A stretch of 22,221 bases of DNA from Leidyana gryllorum EB-2025a (GCA_048772705.1 JBLWGC010000161.1:1-22221), one strand, 5' to 3'; shown: positions 1-5,832, numbered from the stretch's first letter. The notes: generated by a model not told the origin, from the letters alone. Translations and numbers: made by a program.

Positions 1-4
1 TGCT
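1..4 (-). tRNA. tRNA-Met(CAT), 5' tip only, cut by window edge
   Basis: The first four bases and the flank that follows match the 5' end and upstream flank of the minus-strand tRNA-Met at 4521-4592. The rest of the gene would lie to the left of the window. Inferred only from the duplicated flank. Confidence 0.5.
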
Positions 5-140
5 CAGTCTGCAACATGGAAGAGGGAGCCGAAATGTGATCCTCGAGATGTTAGTTGCCCTGCCTACCGAACCGGGCTAACGAGGTGGCTGTGTTGGTTC
101 TGAGGGCAACATGTCCGGTCAAGTCAAACGACAACCAATA

Positions 141-210
141 GGGCTGTTCTGGAATCGAACCCAGGACTCCTTCCACTCTGAGGAAGGATTATACCAGCAG
201 AGCAACAGCC
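141..210 (-). pseudogene. tRNA-Pro-derived gene, loop TCAGAGT
   Basis: The acceptor stem (GGCTGTT with AACAGCC) and the T-arm with a good B box match the Pro family of this array. The D-arm is 2 nt short, and the anticodon loop reads TCAGAGT: the invariant U33 is C and the nominal anticodon AGA is a Ser codon reader. Probably dead. Duplicate of 4689-4758, which carries the same loop. Confidence 0.75.
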
Positions 211-297
211 GAATACTTGGGTGCATGCAACCGGATATACAAATGGAGATTCGAATCTACTGTGGCCTTTTCCAGTTTTTTTTGGGGTGATCGCCGT

Positions 298-381
298 TGC
301 ACAGAATGGGATTCGAACCCATGCAGACTTGCGCCTACCAGAACTTGAGTCTGGCCCCTTAGACCACTCGGGCATCTGTGC
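298..381 (-). tRNA. tRNA-Leu-CAA: tRNA-Leu(CAA), intronless
   Basis: 84-nt class II tRNA: acceptor GCACAGA with TCTGTGC and discriminator A, anticodon stem CCAGA/TCTGG around loop CTCAAGT, long variable arm, T-arm with canonical B box. There is no intron, although tRNA-Leu-CAA carries one in many eukaryotes. An almost identical copy lies at 4823-4906. A run of eight T at 275-283 becomes an A run on this gene's strand, so it is not a terminator. Confidence 0.92.
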
Positions 382-477
382 ATTACTTTCCTTCTGAGTT
401 CCAAAGTGTTAATGGCTTCCGTTGGGACCGCCCATGTCGTTCTGGCTGCGGTGTGCCGCCCCGAAGTACTCTTACGG

Positions 478-556
478 CCCGGGCTGCTTAGATGGTAACG
501 TATCTGACTGTAGTGGTGGCATCAGATATTCCACGAGTAAATTCCGTCCCACCCGA
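478..556 (+). pseudogene. tRNA-Tyr relic
   Basis: The middle part is close to the intron-containing Tyr genes of this array: the anticodon region still reads CTGTAG followed by a 7-nt insert. D-arm, T-arm (no B box) and acceptor pairing are lost. Duplicate of 5003-5081. Confidence 0.7.
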
Positions 557-655
557 ATGAGGAGTGGACTTCTTGCAACGCAGCTCGTCTGACGCTCCTG
601 TTCCATCCCATCCTGATCGATGTTTCGCTACCTCTACAGCCTCGCTCAAAGATTT

Positions 656-715
656 GTCCGAGTCGTCTAGTGGTTAGGACAGCACGTTGTGGCCGTGGAA
701 ACCCAGGCTCGGACA
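656..715 (+). pseudogene. tRNA-His(GTG) with T-arm deletion
   Basis: Acceptor GTCCGAG, D-arm and loop TTGTGGC match the intact His gene at 5153-5224. An 11-nt deletion removes the T-loop and half the T-stem. In the intact copy this stretch is bounded by two GGCTCG repeats, so the deletion looks like slippage or recombination between them. Confidence 0.85.
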
Positions 716-808
716 ACCAATCTAAAGTGCATTGCAATTCCCCTCCAAACCTCTCAGATCCTTATCGACACTGAGAGACCAGTCAGAAAAGCTTAAGTGC
801 GTGAGCAA

Positions 809-879
809 AGCCTTCTGCCGGAATCGAACCGGCGACCTTTCGCTTACTAAGCGAATGCTCTGCCCCAAGCTAAGAAGGC
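809..879 (-). tRNA. tRNA-Thr-AGT: tRNA-Thr(AGT)
   Basis: Acceptor GCCTTCT/AGAAGGC with discriminator T; anticodon stem TTCGC/GCGAA around TTAGTAA; good T-arm. The D-loop is one base shorter than in the 72-nt copies at 2904, 5318 and 22074. It starts the Thr-Lys-Glu block that recurs at 12326-12705 in the same orientation and at 4064-4472 reversed. Confidence 0.88.
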
Positions 880-1007
880 AATGTTAACTGGACATCACGA
901 ATGAGTCCCTATTGACGGAAGTTACTGAAGCACATTGTTCCACCACTCAATACTTCCACTGCTCCACCCAACGGCAAATAGGGTGTAGCTCAGTTTAGAG
1001 CTTCGTT

Positions 1008-1080
1008 GCCGCCCTAGCTCGGTCTGTAGAGCGCAAGACTTTCAATCTTGCAGTCGCGGGTTCGAGCCCCGCGGGCGGTG
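1008..1080 (+). tRNA. tRNA-Lys body with anticodon TTC (Glu)
   Basis: A well-formed 73-nt cloverleaf identical in plan to the Lys genes at 4198 and 6675: acceptor GCCGCCC/GGGCGGT, discriminator G, stem CAAGA/TCTTG, T-arm CGCGGG. The loop is CTTTCAA, so the anticodon is TTC (Glu), not TTT (Lys). Either an identity-shifted tRNA or a recent point mutation in a redundant copy. Confidence 0.85.
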
Positions 1081-1129
1081 CAAATCAATGTCTCTGGAAG
1101 CCGTTACCTACAACCACTCTCTGCTGGAT

Positions 1130-1202
1130 TTCCACTCCCGGGACTTGAACCCGGATCGTGCGGGTGAAAGCCGCGAATCCTAGCCACTTAGACTACAGTG
1201 GA
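1130..1202 (-). tRNA. tRNA-Glu-TTC: tRNA-Glu(TTC)
   Basis: 5' acceptor TCCACTG and loop CTTTCAC; T-arm CCGGG/CCCGG with TTCAAGT loop. Anticodon-stem position 27 and the last acceptor pair deviate from the Glu-CTC copies, so folding is slightly weakened. Belongs to the Thr-Lys-Glu block duplicated at 12326-12705. Confidence 0.8.
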
Positions 1203-1372
1203 CGCGTGGTTGAGTTGGGGCTTCGGCCGAGAGCCGTACCGTCTTGGAAAAAATGGTATGTCGGCGTGATCAAGTGAGTGGATCTCTGATACAGATTCGC
1301 ACTTAGTAACCAATTCTATTTGTATTGATCGTGGAATGTTGGGCCTTCCCCCGGTACAGGGCGAGCTTCCTT

Positions 1373-1438
1373 GCCGCCCCAACTCCGTCGGTGGAGCGCA
1401 GACTTTTGATAGGAGAACCGCGGGTTCGGGGGGGCGCG
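1373..1438 (+). pseudogene. tRNA-Lys relic lacking half the T-arm
   Basis: The 5' half (GCCGCCC, a D-arm-like segment, a loop around TTT) follows the Lys genes, but the 3' anticodon stem is unpaired and the T-arm runs straight from CGCGGGTTCG into the acceptor. One of seven such relics, each near a Ser gene (10247, 10756, 12883, 13353, 18997, 19460). Confidence 0.7.
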
Positions 1439-1493
1439 AGCAGTGCTGAACCGTATGCGAAGCCACTGGCTGCAAAATGCCAAGTTCGAGAGC

Positions 1494-1567
1494 GGCAACT
1501 TGCCCGAGTGGTTAAGGGGGTAGATTACTGGGCCTGGCTCGCGCTGGTTCAAATCCAGCAGTTGTTG
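1494..1567 (+). pseudogene. tRNA-Ser with anticodon arm deleted
   Basis: Acceptor GGCAACT, D-arm, variable arm and T-arm match Ser(AGA) at 10891-10972, but about 8 nt covering the anticodon and one stem strand are missing, so it cannot decode. Confidence 0.85.
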
Positions 1568-1643
1568 TGCGATGTGGTTGGAGGGGTAAACACCAACTGA
1601 CGCATGAATTTCTGGAATGATGGAAAAACAACAATGTGTCCTC

Positions 1644-1714
1644 TGCATCTGCCTGGAATCGAACCCGGGTCGTCTCGATGGCAACGAGACATTCTACCAC
1701 TAGACCACAGATGC
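1644..1714 (-). tRNA. tRNA-Gly-GCC: tRNA-Gly(GCC)
   Basis: 71-nt cloverleaf: acceptor GCATCTG/CAGATGC, anticodon stem TCTCG/CGAGA around TTGCCAT, B box GGTTCGATTCC. One T-stem mismatch. Five T on its strand lie about 16 nt past its 3' end (A run at 1624-1628), one of the few candidate Pol III terminators in the window. It is the best of the Gly-GCC copies. Confidence 0.88.
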
Positions 1715-1769
1715 GTGACACCTCCATTCCTGACCACCAAGTAATGAGTCTGGAGCGGGGGATGGTTTT

Positions 1770-1838
1770 GGGCCTATGGCCAACGTACCGCGTCTGACTC
1801 CAGATCAGAAGGTTGGGTTTTGAATCACTATGGGCTCA
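1770..1838 (+). pseudogene. tRNA-Trp(CCA), degenerate
   Basis: The anticodon arm TCTGA/TCAGA with loop CTCCAGA is typical of eukaryotic tRNA-Trp, and the acceptor ends can pair with G-T wobbles. The D-arm and T-stem carry mismatches and the B box reads GTTTTGAATC. A second, worse Trp relic with the same upstream flank is at 19750-19820 on the other strand. Confidence 0.65.
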
Positions 1839-1875
1839 ATCAGACTCTTTTGTTTTTCCCGTGTGAGGGTCAACC

Positions 1876-1955
1876 TGAAAAGAGTGGGATTTGGACCCAC
1901 GCCCTTTCAAACTGCGACTGGAATACAGCGCCTTAGACCCCTCAGCCATCTTATC
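1876..1955 (-). pseudogene. tRNA-Leu body with loop TTCCAGT
   Basis: 80 nt, overall match to Leu(AAG) at 8735-8814. The loop TTCCAGT gives CCA, a Trp anticodon; the D-loop GG and the B box (TCCAAAT) are altered and one acceptor pair is lost. Most likely inactive. Confidence 0.75.
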
Positions 1956-2157
1956 AGCTCGGTTCCTGTCCCGCTACTCCAAGCGTTCCCTGTCTGTTGA
2001 AGCTAGAGAATGGAAAAGCTGGGCTCTGAGGTTGGGGCGTGCCTCCGACATGGTATCAAAGTTATATTTCCGCCTGCCACGCCAACGATCGGGTGGGTAC
2101 CAGCTCTGAACGCATTCATTTCCAATCCCAATGGCTTCATACACTCTTTTAATTGTT

Positions 2158-2223
2158 GGTCGTGAATGGTTAGCACTGGAGGCTTTGAATCTCCCGAGCT
2201 GGGTTCGATTCCCGGCGCGACCT
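2158..2223 (+). pseudogene. tRNA-Gln(TTG) with shortened D-arm
   Basis: The acceptor GGTCGTG/CGCGACC pairs completely, loop CTTTGAA gives TTG, stem GGAGG/TCTCC, good B box. The D-arm lacks about 6 nt compared with Gln(CTG) at 15233 and 21238, removing most of the A box. The neighbour at 2284 is Val, as beside the other Gln genes. Confidence 0.8.
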
Positions 2224-2283
2224 CGCAACTAGTTCTACTTCTTGAGACTTCGCAACTTCTCTTGGTTTCCGCAAAGCTTTCGT

Positions 2284-2356
2284 GCAGTCATGGTCTAGTG
2301 GTTACGACGTCTGCTTTACACGCAGAAGGTCCCGAGTTCGATCTTCGGTGGTTGTA
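2284..2356 (+). tRNA. tRNA-Val-TAC: tRNA-Val(TAC)
   Basis: 73-nt cloverleaf: acceptor GCAGTCA/TGGTTGT, stem TCTGC/GCAGA with loop TTTACAC, discriminator A. It differs from Val(CAC) at 15367 and Val(AAC) at 21102 mainly at the wobble base. Followed by Asp on the opposite strand, the conserved Gln-Val-Asp order. Confidence 0.9.
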
Positions 2357-2396
2357 GCTCGCAACTTTCAGCGAGAACCAAAAGAGAGAATCTGTG

Positions 2397-2468
2397 CTCC
2401 GAGACCGGGAATCGAACCCGGGTCTTCCGCGTGACAGACGGAAATACTAACAAGTAGACCATCTCGGC
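2397..2468 (-). tRNA. tRNA-Asp-GTC: tRNA-Asp(GTC), slightly degenerate
   Basis: Loop CTGTCAC, T-arm CCGGG/CCCGG and acceptor match the perfect Asp gene at 20975-21046. Position 1 is G instead of T and the D-loop reads ACTTG where others have AGTGG, which may weaken folding. Four T on its strand lie about 14 nt past the 3' end. Confidence 0.75.
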
Positions 2469-2514
2469 CGCTCTGAACACGCCGGCCTCCAACCCCAAAA
2501 GTCCTTCCATTTTG

Positions 2515-2673
2515 TTGTGCAGAGCCCGTCGCATATTGTTGATTCTCAACATAGTATGACCACTCTCGCGACTGTGCTCACCGGGTTGCACGACCGACAG
2601 GGGGCTATTTGGTCTAGTGGTATATTCTTCCTTCGGGTGGAAGAGGTTCTGGGTTCGATTCCCAGAACAGCCC
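2515..2673. repeat. Duplicated Pro gene with upstream spacer (partner 21659-21819)
   Basis: About 90 bp of spacer upstream of Pro(CGG) is nearly identical to that of Pro(AGG) at 21748, same orientation. Beyond the Pro gene the right-hand copy continues as the inverse of 2820-3240. Confidence 0.85.
2603..2673 (+). tRNA. tRNA-Pro-CGG: tRNA-Pro(CGG)
   Basis: Stem CTTCC/GGAAG around TTCGGGT; acceptor GGCTATT/AACAGCC with one A-C mismatch; discriminator C; intact B box. One nt shorter than its sisters just before the anticodon arm. Its upstream spacer is repeated before Pro(AGG) at 21748. Confidence 0.82.
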
Positions 2674-2754
2674 CGTTGGTTGTCGGTTGACCCGACGCTT
2701 CACCTCATCTTAAGATGGTACGGCTCTCATCCGAAGCCTCAACTCGGGAACTTG

Positions 2755-2827
2755 TCCACTGTAGTCTAAGTGGCTAGGATATGCGGCTCTCACCCGCACG
2801 ATCCGGGTTCAAGTCCCGGCAGTGGAA
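2755..2827 (+). tRNA. tRNA-Glu-CTC: tRNA-Glu(CTC)
   Basis: Perfect 73-nt cloverleaf: TCCACTG/CAGTGGA, discriminator A, stem TGCGG/CCGCA around CTCTCAC, T-stem CCGGG/CCCGG. Here Glu is followed directly by Thr; the Lys gene present between them in other blocks (4198, 6675) is missing. Confidence 0.94.
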
Positions 2828-2903
2828 GTCCTCGGACTACTCGAGCAAAGTGCTCCAGTAATCTCCGTCAATAGTGACTGATTCGTGATCTTTGGCCTGC
2901 ATT

Positions 2904-2975
2904 GCCTTCTTAGCTTAGGGGCAGAGCATTCGCTTAGTAAGCGAAAGGTCGCCGGTTCGATTCCGGCAGAAGGCT
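2904..2975 (+). tRNA. tRNA-Thr-AGT: tRNA-Thr(AGT)
   Basis: All stems pair: GCCTTCT/AGAAGGC, TTCGC/GCGAA around TTAGTAA, GCCGG/CCGGC; discriminator T. No run of four T in the next 40 nt. Neighbour Met on the other strand is the constant partner of Thr in this array. Confidence 0.95.
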
Positions 2976-3024
2976 TTAGTCACGACCCAATCAATTCTAT
3001 AGCTGTTTCCCTCCTGCGCACACT

Positions 3025-3096
3025 TAGCAGTGCGTCGTTTCGATCGACGGACCTTTGGGTTATGAGCCCAACACTCTTCCACTGAGCTACACTGCT
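3025..3096 (-). tRNA. tRNA-Met-CAT: tRNA-Met(CAT), elongator
   Basis: AGCAGTG/CACTGCT, stem TTGGG/CCCAA around CTCATAA, discriminator A. The D-arm GCTCAGTGGAAGAGT and the T-loop are of elongator type. Tail-to-tail with Thr at 2904. Duplicates at 4521, 6997, 12229 and 21953. Confidence 0.93.
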
Positions 3097-3231
3097 CGGT
3101 CTGCAACATGGAAGAGGGAGCCGAAATGCGATTCTTGAGATGTTAATTGCCTTGAGTGCGAAGTCTGCTAACGAGCTGGCTGCGTTGGTTCTAAAAACTG
3201 CTTATCTCATCGGGTCAACCGACAACCAAGA

Positions 3232-3303
3232 GGGCTGTTCTGGGAATCGAACCCAGGACTTCTTCCACCCGAAGGAAGAATCATACCACTAGACCAAACA
3301 GCC
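3232..3303 (-). tRNA. tRNA-Pro-CGG: tRNA-Pro(CGG)
   Basis: 72 nt, GGCTGTT/AACAGCC, stem CTTCC/GGAAG with TTCGGGT loop, discriminator C, canonical B box. No mismatches seen. The wobble C distinguishes it from the AGG copies in the same position of the other blocks. Confidence 0.94.
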
Positions 3304-3380
3304 GCCTAGCCGGTGGTTCAACCAGCTGGGCAAAGTCGAGAGACTCGTCTCACTACGTGAAGTATCACTCAATGCCATGA

Positions 3381-3453
3381 GGTAGGCTAACCCAGATGAT
3401 GAAACGGTGGCTTGCTATACGAAAGGTACTGGGATCGATTCCCAGCCCATCCG
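3381..3453 (+). pseudogene. tRNA-Ala-like element
   Basis: 73 nt; the T-arm CTGGG/CCCAG with ATCGATT loop and the overall layout resemble the Ala genes (5847). The acceptor pairs only in part and the 27-43 stem (GTGGC against ACGAA) does not pair; loop TTGCTAT. Four copies of the family (also 7420, 9508, 11854) keep the same length and the same oddities. Confidence 0.65.
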
Positions 3454-3529
3454 AGTTACATCGATGGAATGTTCGCCGGAGTAGTCTACTTGGCCTGTCA
3501 ACGCTGTCTGCCGAAACCACATCGCTACT

Positions 3530-3609
3530 TCCGGTGGGACGGAATCGAACCGCCGACTATCTGATGCCAGCACTACAGTCAGATGCTCTACCAACTGAGC
3601 TACCCCCGG
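3530..3609 (-). tRNA. tRNA-Tyr-GTA: tRNA-Tyr(GTA) with 7-nt intron
   Basis: CCGGGGG/CCACCGG keeps the eukaryotic C1-G72 Tyr identity pair, with one internal mismatch. Stem TCTGA/TCAGA. The mature sequence is 73 nt plus TGCTGGC inserted one base after the GTA anticodon (3566-3572). D- and T-arms are sound. Copies at 7587, 9362 and 11681. Confidence 0.9.
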
Positions 3610-3624
3610 CCGTCCAACTGCTCC

Positions 3625-3709
3625 GGGGTTCGAAAGGCTCAACCCCAGATCCTCGCCCTGTCGCACTGCGGTCTGAGCACAGCCCCTTAGACAAAACGGC
3701 CATCTTGCG
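3625..3709 (-). pseudogene. tRNA-Leu(CAG) chimera with foreign 3' part
   Basis: The 5' two-thirds match Leu genes (loop CTCAGAC, variable arm), but downstream of the variable arm the normal T-arm and acceptor are replaced by GGGGTT...AACCCC with a long loop and no sequence pairing with the 5' acceptor. It ends only ~15 bp before Tyr. The same structure is at 7682, 9262 and 11581. Confidence 0.7.
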
Positions 3710-3802
3710 GGATGTTGTTGGCTCGCCGCTCCACGCGTTTTCTGTGCTTGGAATCTCATAATGGAAGAACTTTTGGGGTTGGAGGCCGGCGTGTTCAGAG
3801 CA

Positions 3803-3874
3803 TTTGAGATAGTGTAGTGGTTAGTATTTCCGCCTGTTACTCGGAAGACCCGGGTTCGATTCCCGGTCTCAGAG
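3803..3874 (+). pseudogene. tRNA-Asp body with anticodon GTT (Asn)
   Basis: The acceptor TTTGAGA/TCTCAGA is fully paired although different from the usual TCCGAGA, with D-arm and T-arm intact. Loop CTGTTAC gives GTT (Asn), and one anticodon-stem pair (position 31) is lost. Could be an identity-shifted copy; more likely early decay. Confidence 0.7.
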
Positions 3875-3950
3875 CAGTTCCAGCCCCTCACAACTGCTGC
3901 AACTCAGATTTTGTCTCAGCTGGTCCGGACTTCATCCGGGATTGTACGAG

Positions 3951-3977
3951 TGGCTCTACCACTTGAGATAGCCGCCC
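3951..3977 (-). pseudogene. tRNA-Ala 5' fragment
   Basis: About 27 nt match the acceptor strand and D-arm of the Ala(TGC) genes at 8602 and 20620; nothing recognisable follows. A longer Ala relic with a similar start is at 18038-18110. Confidence 0.5.
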
Positions 3978-4063
3978 GCCCGCCAAACCTAGGTGAACTT
4001 TCCATCTGAGACCAACTCACAGTTCTCTGGCGCCTCATTTGTCAGTGCAACTGTTGTGTCTCG

Positions 4064-4137
4064 TCCACTGTAGTCTAAATGGCGAGGATATGCGGCTCTC
4101 ACCCGCACGATCCGGGTTTCAAGTCCCGGCAGCGGAA
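4064..4137 (+). tRNA. tRNA-Glu-CTC: tRNA-Glu(CTC) with T-loop insertion
   Basis: Loop CTCTCAC and stem TGCGG/CCGCA as in the other Glu(CTC) genes. The T-loop has one extra T, the acceptor one A-C mismatch, and the D-loop GG is changed to GCG. May be weakened or inactive. Confidence 0.72.
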
Positions 4138-4197
4138 ATCCAGCTGAGTGTGCTTGCAGGCAACAGTTCCATTCTTACATCCAGGGATATAGATCCA

Positions 4198-4270
4198 CAC
4201 CGCCCGCGGGGCTCGAACCCGCGACTGCAAGATTAAAAGTCTTGCGCTCTACCGACTGAGCTAGGGCGGC
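4198..4270 (-). tRNA. tRNA-Lys-TTT: tRNA-Lys(TTT)
   Basis: Perfect cloverleaf: GCCGCCC/GGGCGGT, stem CAAGA/TCTTG around CTTTTAA, T-stem CGCGG/CCGCG, discriminator G. Lies between Glu and Thr as at 6675. Confidence 0.95.
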
Positions 4271-4401
4271 AAGGAAGCTCTCAACTTAGTTACACCCTAT
4301 TTGCCGGTGGGTGGAGCAGTGGGAGTGTTGAGTGGTGGAACAATGTGCTTCAGTAACTTCCGTCAATAGGGACTCCTCACGCGTGATGTCCAGTTAACAT
4401 T

Positions 4402-4472
4402 GCCTTTTTAGCTTGGGGCAGAGCATTCGCTTAGTAAGTGAAAGGTCGCCGGTTCGATTCGGGCAGCAGGCT
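4402..4472 (+). pseudogene. tRNA-Thr(AGT), degenerate
   Basis: Loop TTAGTAA is intact, but the acceptor (GCCTTTT/AGCAGGC), the T-stem (GCCGG/CGGGC) and the D-loop carry mismatches or losses compared with 2904-2975. Confidence 0.75.
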
Positions 4473-4520
4473 TGGCTCACGAGCCAATCTATCCTGCAAC
4501 TGTTCCCTTCTGCGCACACT

Positions 4521-4592
4521 TAGCAGTGCGTCGTTTCGATCGACGGACCTTTGCGTTATGAGCCTAACACTCTTCCACTGAGCTACACTGCT
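4521..4592 (-). tRNA. tRNA-Met-CAT: tRNA-Met(CAT), anticodon stem damaged
   Basis: Acceptor and T-arm are as in 3025-3096 and loop CTCATAA is intact, but two of five anticodon-stem pairs are broken (TTAGG against CGCAA). Function doubtful. Confidence 0.72.
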
Positions 4593-4688
4593 CAGTCTGC
4601 AACATGGAAGAGGTAGCCGAAATGTGATTTTCGAGATGTTAGTGATTCTGAGGGCAACATGTCCGGTCAAGTCAAACGACGACCAATA

Positions 4689-4758
4689 GGGCTGTTCTGG
4701 AATCGAACCCAGGACTCCTTCCACTCTGAGGAAGGATCATACCAGCAGAGCAACAGCC
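4689..4758 (-). pseudogene. tRNA-Pro-derived gene, loop TCAGAGT
   Basis: Near-identical to 141-210: sound acceptor and T-arm, short D-arm, and the same non-standard loop with C33 and nominal AGA anticodon. The two copies share the defect, so it predates the duplication. Confidence 0.75.
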
Positions 4759-4822
4759 GAATACTCGGGTGCATGCAACCGACTGTGGCCTTTTCCAGCT
4801 TTTTTTTGGGGATGATCGCCGT

Positions 4823-4906
4823 TGCACAGAATGGGATTCGAACCCATGCAGGCTTGCGCCTACCAGAACTTGAGTCTGGCCCCTTAGACCACTCGGGCAT
4901 CTGTGC
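4823..4906 (-). tRNA. tRNA-Leu-CAA: tRNA-Leu(CAA), intronless
   Basis: 84 nt, differing from 298-381 by one base in the variable arm. All stems pair, loop CTCAAGT. Part of the Pro-Leu-Tyr relic-His-Thr block duplicated at 141-879. Confidence 0.93.
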
Positions 4907-5002
4907 ATTACTTTCCTTCTGAGTTCCAGAGTGTTAATGGCTTCCGTTGCGACCGCCGATGTCGTTCTGGCTGCGGTGTGCCACCCCGAAGTACTCTTAC
5001 GG

Positions 5003-5081
5003 CCCAGGGTGCTTAGATGGTAACGTATCTGACTGTAGTGGTGGTATCAGGTATTCCACGAGTAAATTCCGTCCCACCCGA
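5003..5081 (+). pseudogene. tRNA-Tyr relic
   Basis: Retains CTGTAG at the anticodon/intron region and a CCACCCG-like 3' end; D-arm, T-arm and acceptor pairing are gone. Same decay pattern as 478-556. Confidence 0.68.
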
Positions 5082-5152
5082 AGTTGAGGAGTGGCTGTTC
5101 CATCCCATCCTGGTCGATGCTTCGCTACCTCTACAGCCTCGCTCAAAGATTT

Positions 5153-5224
5153 GTCCGAGTCGTCTAGTGGTTAGGACAGCACGTTGTGGCCGTGCAAACC
5201 CAGGCTCGATTCCTGGCTCGGACA
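5153..5224 (+). tRNA. tRNA-His-GTG: tRNA-His(GTG)
   Basis: GTCCGAG/CTCGGAC, stem GCACG/CGTGC around TTGTGGC, T-arm CCAGG/CCTGG with TCGATT, discriminator A. All stems pair. Intact parent form of the deleted copy at 656-715. Confidence 0.93.
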
Positions 5225-5317
5225 ACCAATCTAAAGTGCATTGCAAATCCCCTCCAAACCTCTCAGATCCTTATCGAGACTGAGAGACCAGTCAGAATAG
5301 CTTAAGTGCGTGAGCAA

Positions 5318-5389
5318 AGCCTTCTGCCGGAATCGAACCGGCGACCTTTCGCTTACTAAGCGAATGCTCTGCCCCTAAGCTAAGAAGGC
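5318..5389 (-). tRNA. tRNA-Thr-AGT: tRNA-Thr(AGT)
   Basis: Identical in structure to 2904-2975 (all stems paired, loop TTAGTAA). Followed by Glu without an intervening Lys, i.e. the inverted form of 2755-2975. Confidence 0.95.
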
Positions 5390-5465
5390 AATATTAGCTG
5401 GAAATCACGCATCAGTCACTATTGACGGAGGTTACTGGAGCACTTTGCTCGAATGGTCCAATGAC

Positions 5466-5538
5466 TTGCACTGCCGGGACTTGAACCCGGATCGTGCGGG
5501 TGAAAGCCGCATATCCTAGCCACTTAGACTACAGTGGA
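5466..5538 (-). tRNA. tRNA-Glu-TTC: tRNA-Glu(TTC)
   Basis: Loop CTTTCAC, stem TGCGG/CCGCA, T-arm CCGGG/CCCGG. One acceptor pair is broken (C to G near the 3' end). With Asn at 5656 it mirrors the Asn-Glu pair at 6351-6614. Confidence 0.85.
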
Positions 5539-5655
5539 CAACTCCCTCAGCTGCAGCTTTAGCCGAGAGCCGTACCCTCTTGACAAGACGTGGTTGCAGA
5601 ATCCTGCGGTAGAAAAAGGAGGATCTCTATACTAACCTCTGAACCATTGTAGCTG

Positions 5656-5728
5656 GGTCTTGTAGCTCAGTCGGCAGAGCGTGTGGCTGTTCACCACAAA
5701 GTCGCAGGTTCGAAACCTGCCAGGACCG
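5656..5728 (+). tRNA. tRNA-Asn-GTT: tRNA-Asn(GTT)
   Basis: GGTCTTG/CAGGACC, stem TGTGG/CCACA around CTGTTCA, T-stem GCAGG/CCTGC, discriminator G. Base 37 is C instead of the A in 6351 and 16911, unusual because A37 is the modified position next to the anticodon. Confidence 0.88.
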
Positions 5729-5772
5729 GTTTCAGAGGCACACTAGACACTGACTGCGCTGCTCTCCCAATG

Positions 5773-5832
5773 GCACTTGTGGTCTGCGACCCTTCAAAGA
5801 TGTAAGGTTGGGTTTGGCTCCCGCCACGTACA
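5773..5832 (+). pseudogene. tRNA-Gly(TCC) relic lacking D-arm, loop CTTCAAA
   Basis: The 5' acceptor GCACTTG and CGACC of the anticodon stem match Gly(TCC) at 15790. The D-arm is deleted, the T-arm lost and the loop reads TCA. A second copy with the same deletion and loop is at 14673-14722. Confidence 0.7.

Larger units (their letters stand above)
1..880. repeat. Direct segmental duplication (partner 4589-5390)
   Basis: Gene order Pro relic, Leu(CAA), Tyr relic, His, Thr and the spacers between them match 4589-5390 in the same orientation. Differences include a 26-bp insertion near 233-258 and the His T-arm deletion. Confidence 0.9.
809..1567. repeat. Direct duplication Thr-Lys-Glu-Lys relic-Ser (partner 12326-13098)
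   Basis: Five consecutive loci plus the spacer with the Glu-to-Lys-relic interval agree between the two copies, 11.5 kb apart. The Thr-Lys-Glu part also matches 4064-4472 and 6542-6947 in reverse. Confidence 0.85.
5466..5728. repeat. Inverted repeat Glu-Asn (partner 6351-6614)
   Basis: Glu(-), 117-bp spacer, Asn(+) is the reverse complement of Asn(-), spacer, Glu(+), enclosing the Ala-Arg-Arg core at 5.73-6.35 kb. The partner is also repeated directly at 16911-17174. Confidence 0.88.

Noticed and set aside
275-283. Run of T as Pol III terminator
   Set aside because: The adjacent Leu(CAA) gene is on the minus strand, where this is an A run. No plus-strand gene ends upstream of it.
980-1003. 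Additional tRNA start suggested by GTAGCTCAG
   Set aside because: It is a chance variant of the spacer upstream of Lys; the equivalent spacer at 12470-12495 lacks it and no anticodon or T-arm follows.
3415-3891. Open reading frame of 158 codons on the minus strand
   Set aside because: Covers Asp, Leu and Tyr loci; repeated GNRTRVFRVTGG-like segments are translated tRNA-Asp sequence. No start context or domain.
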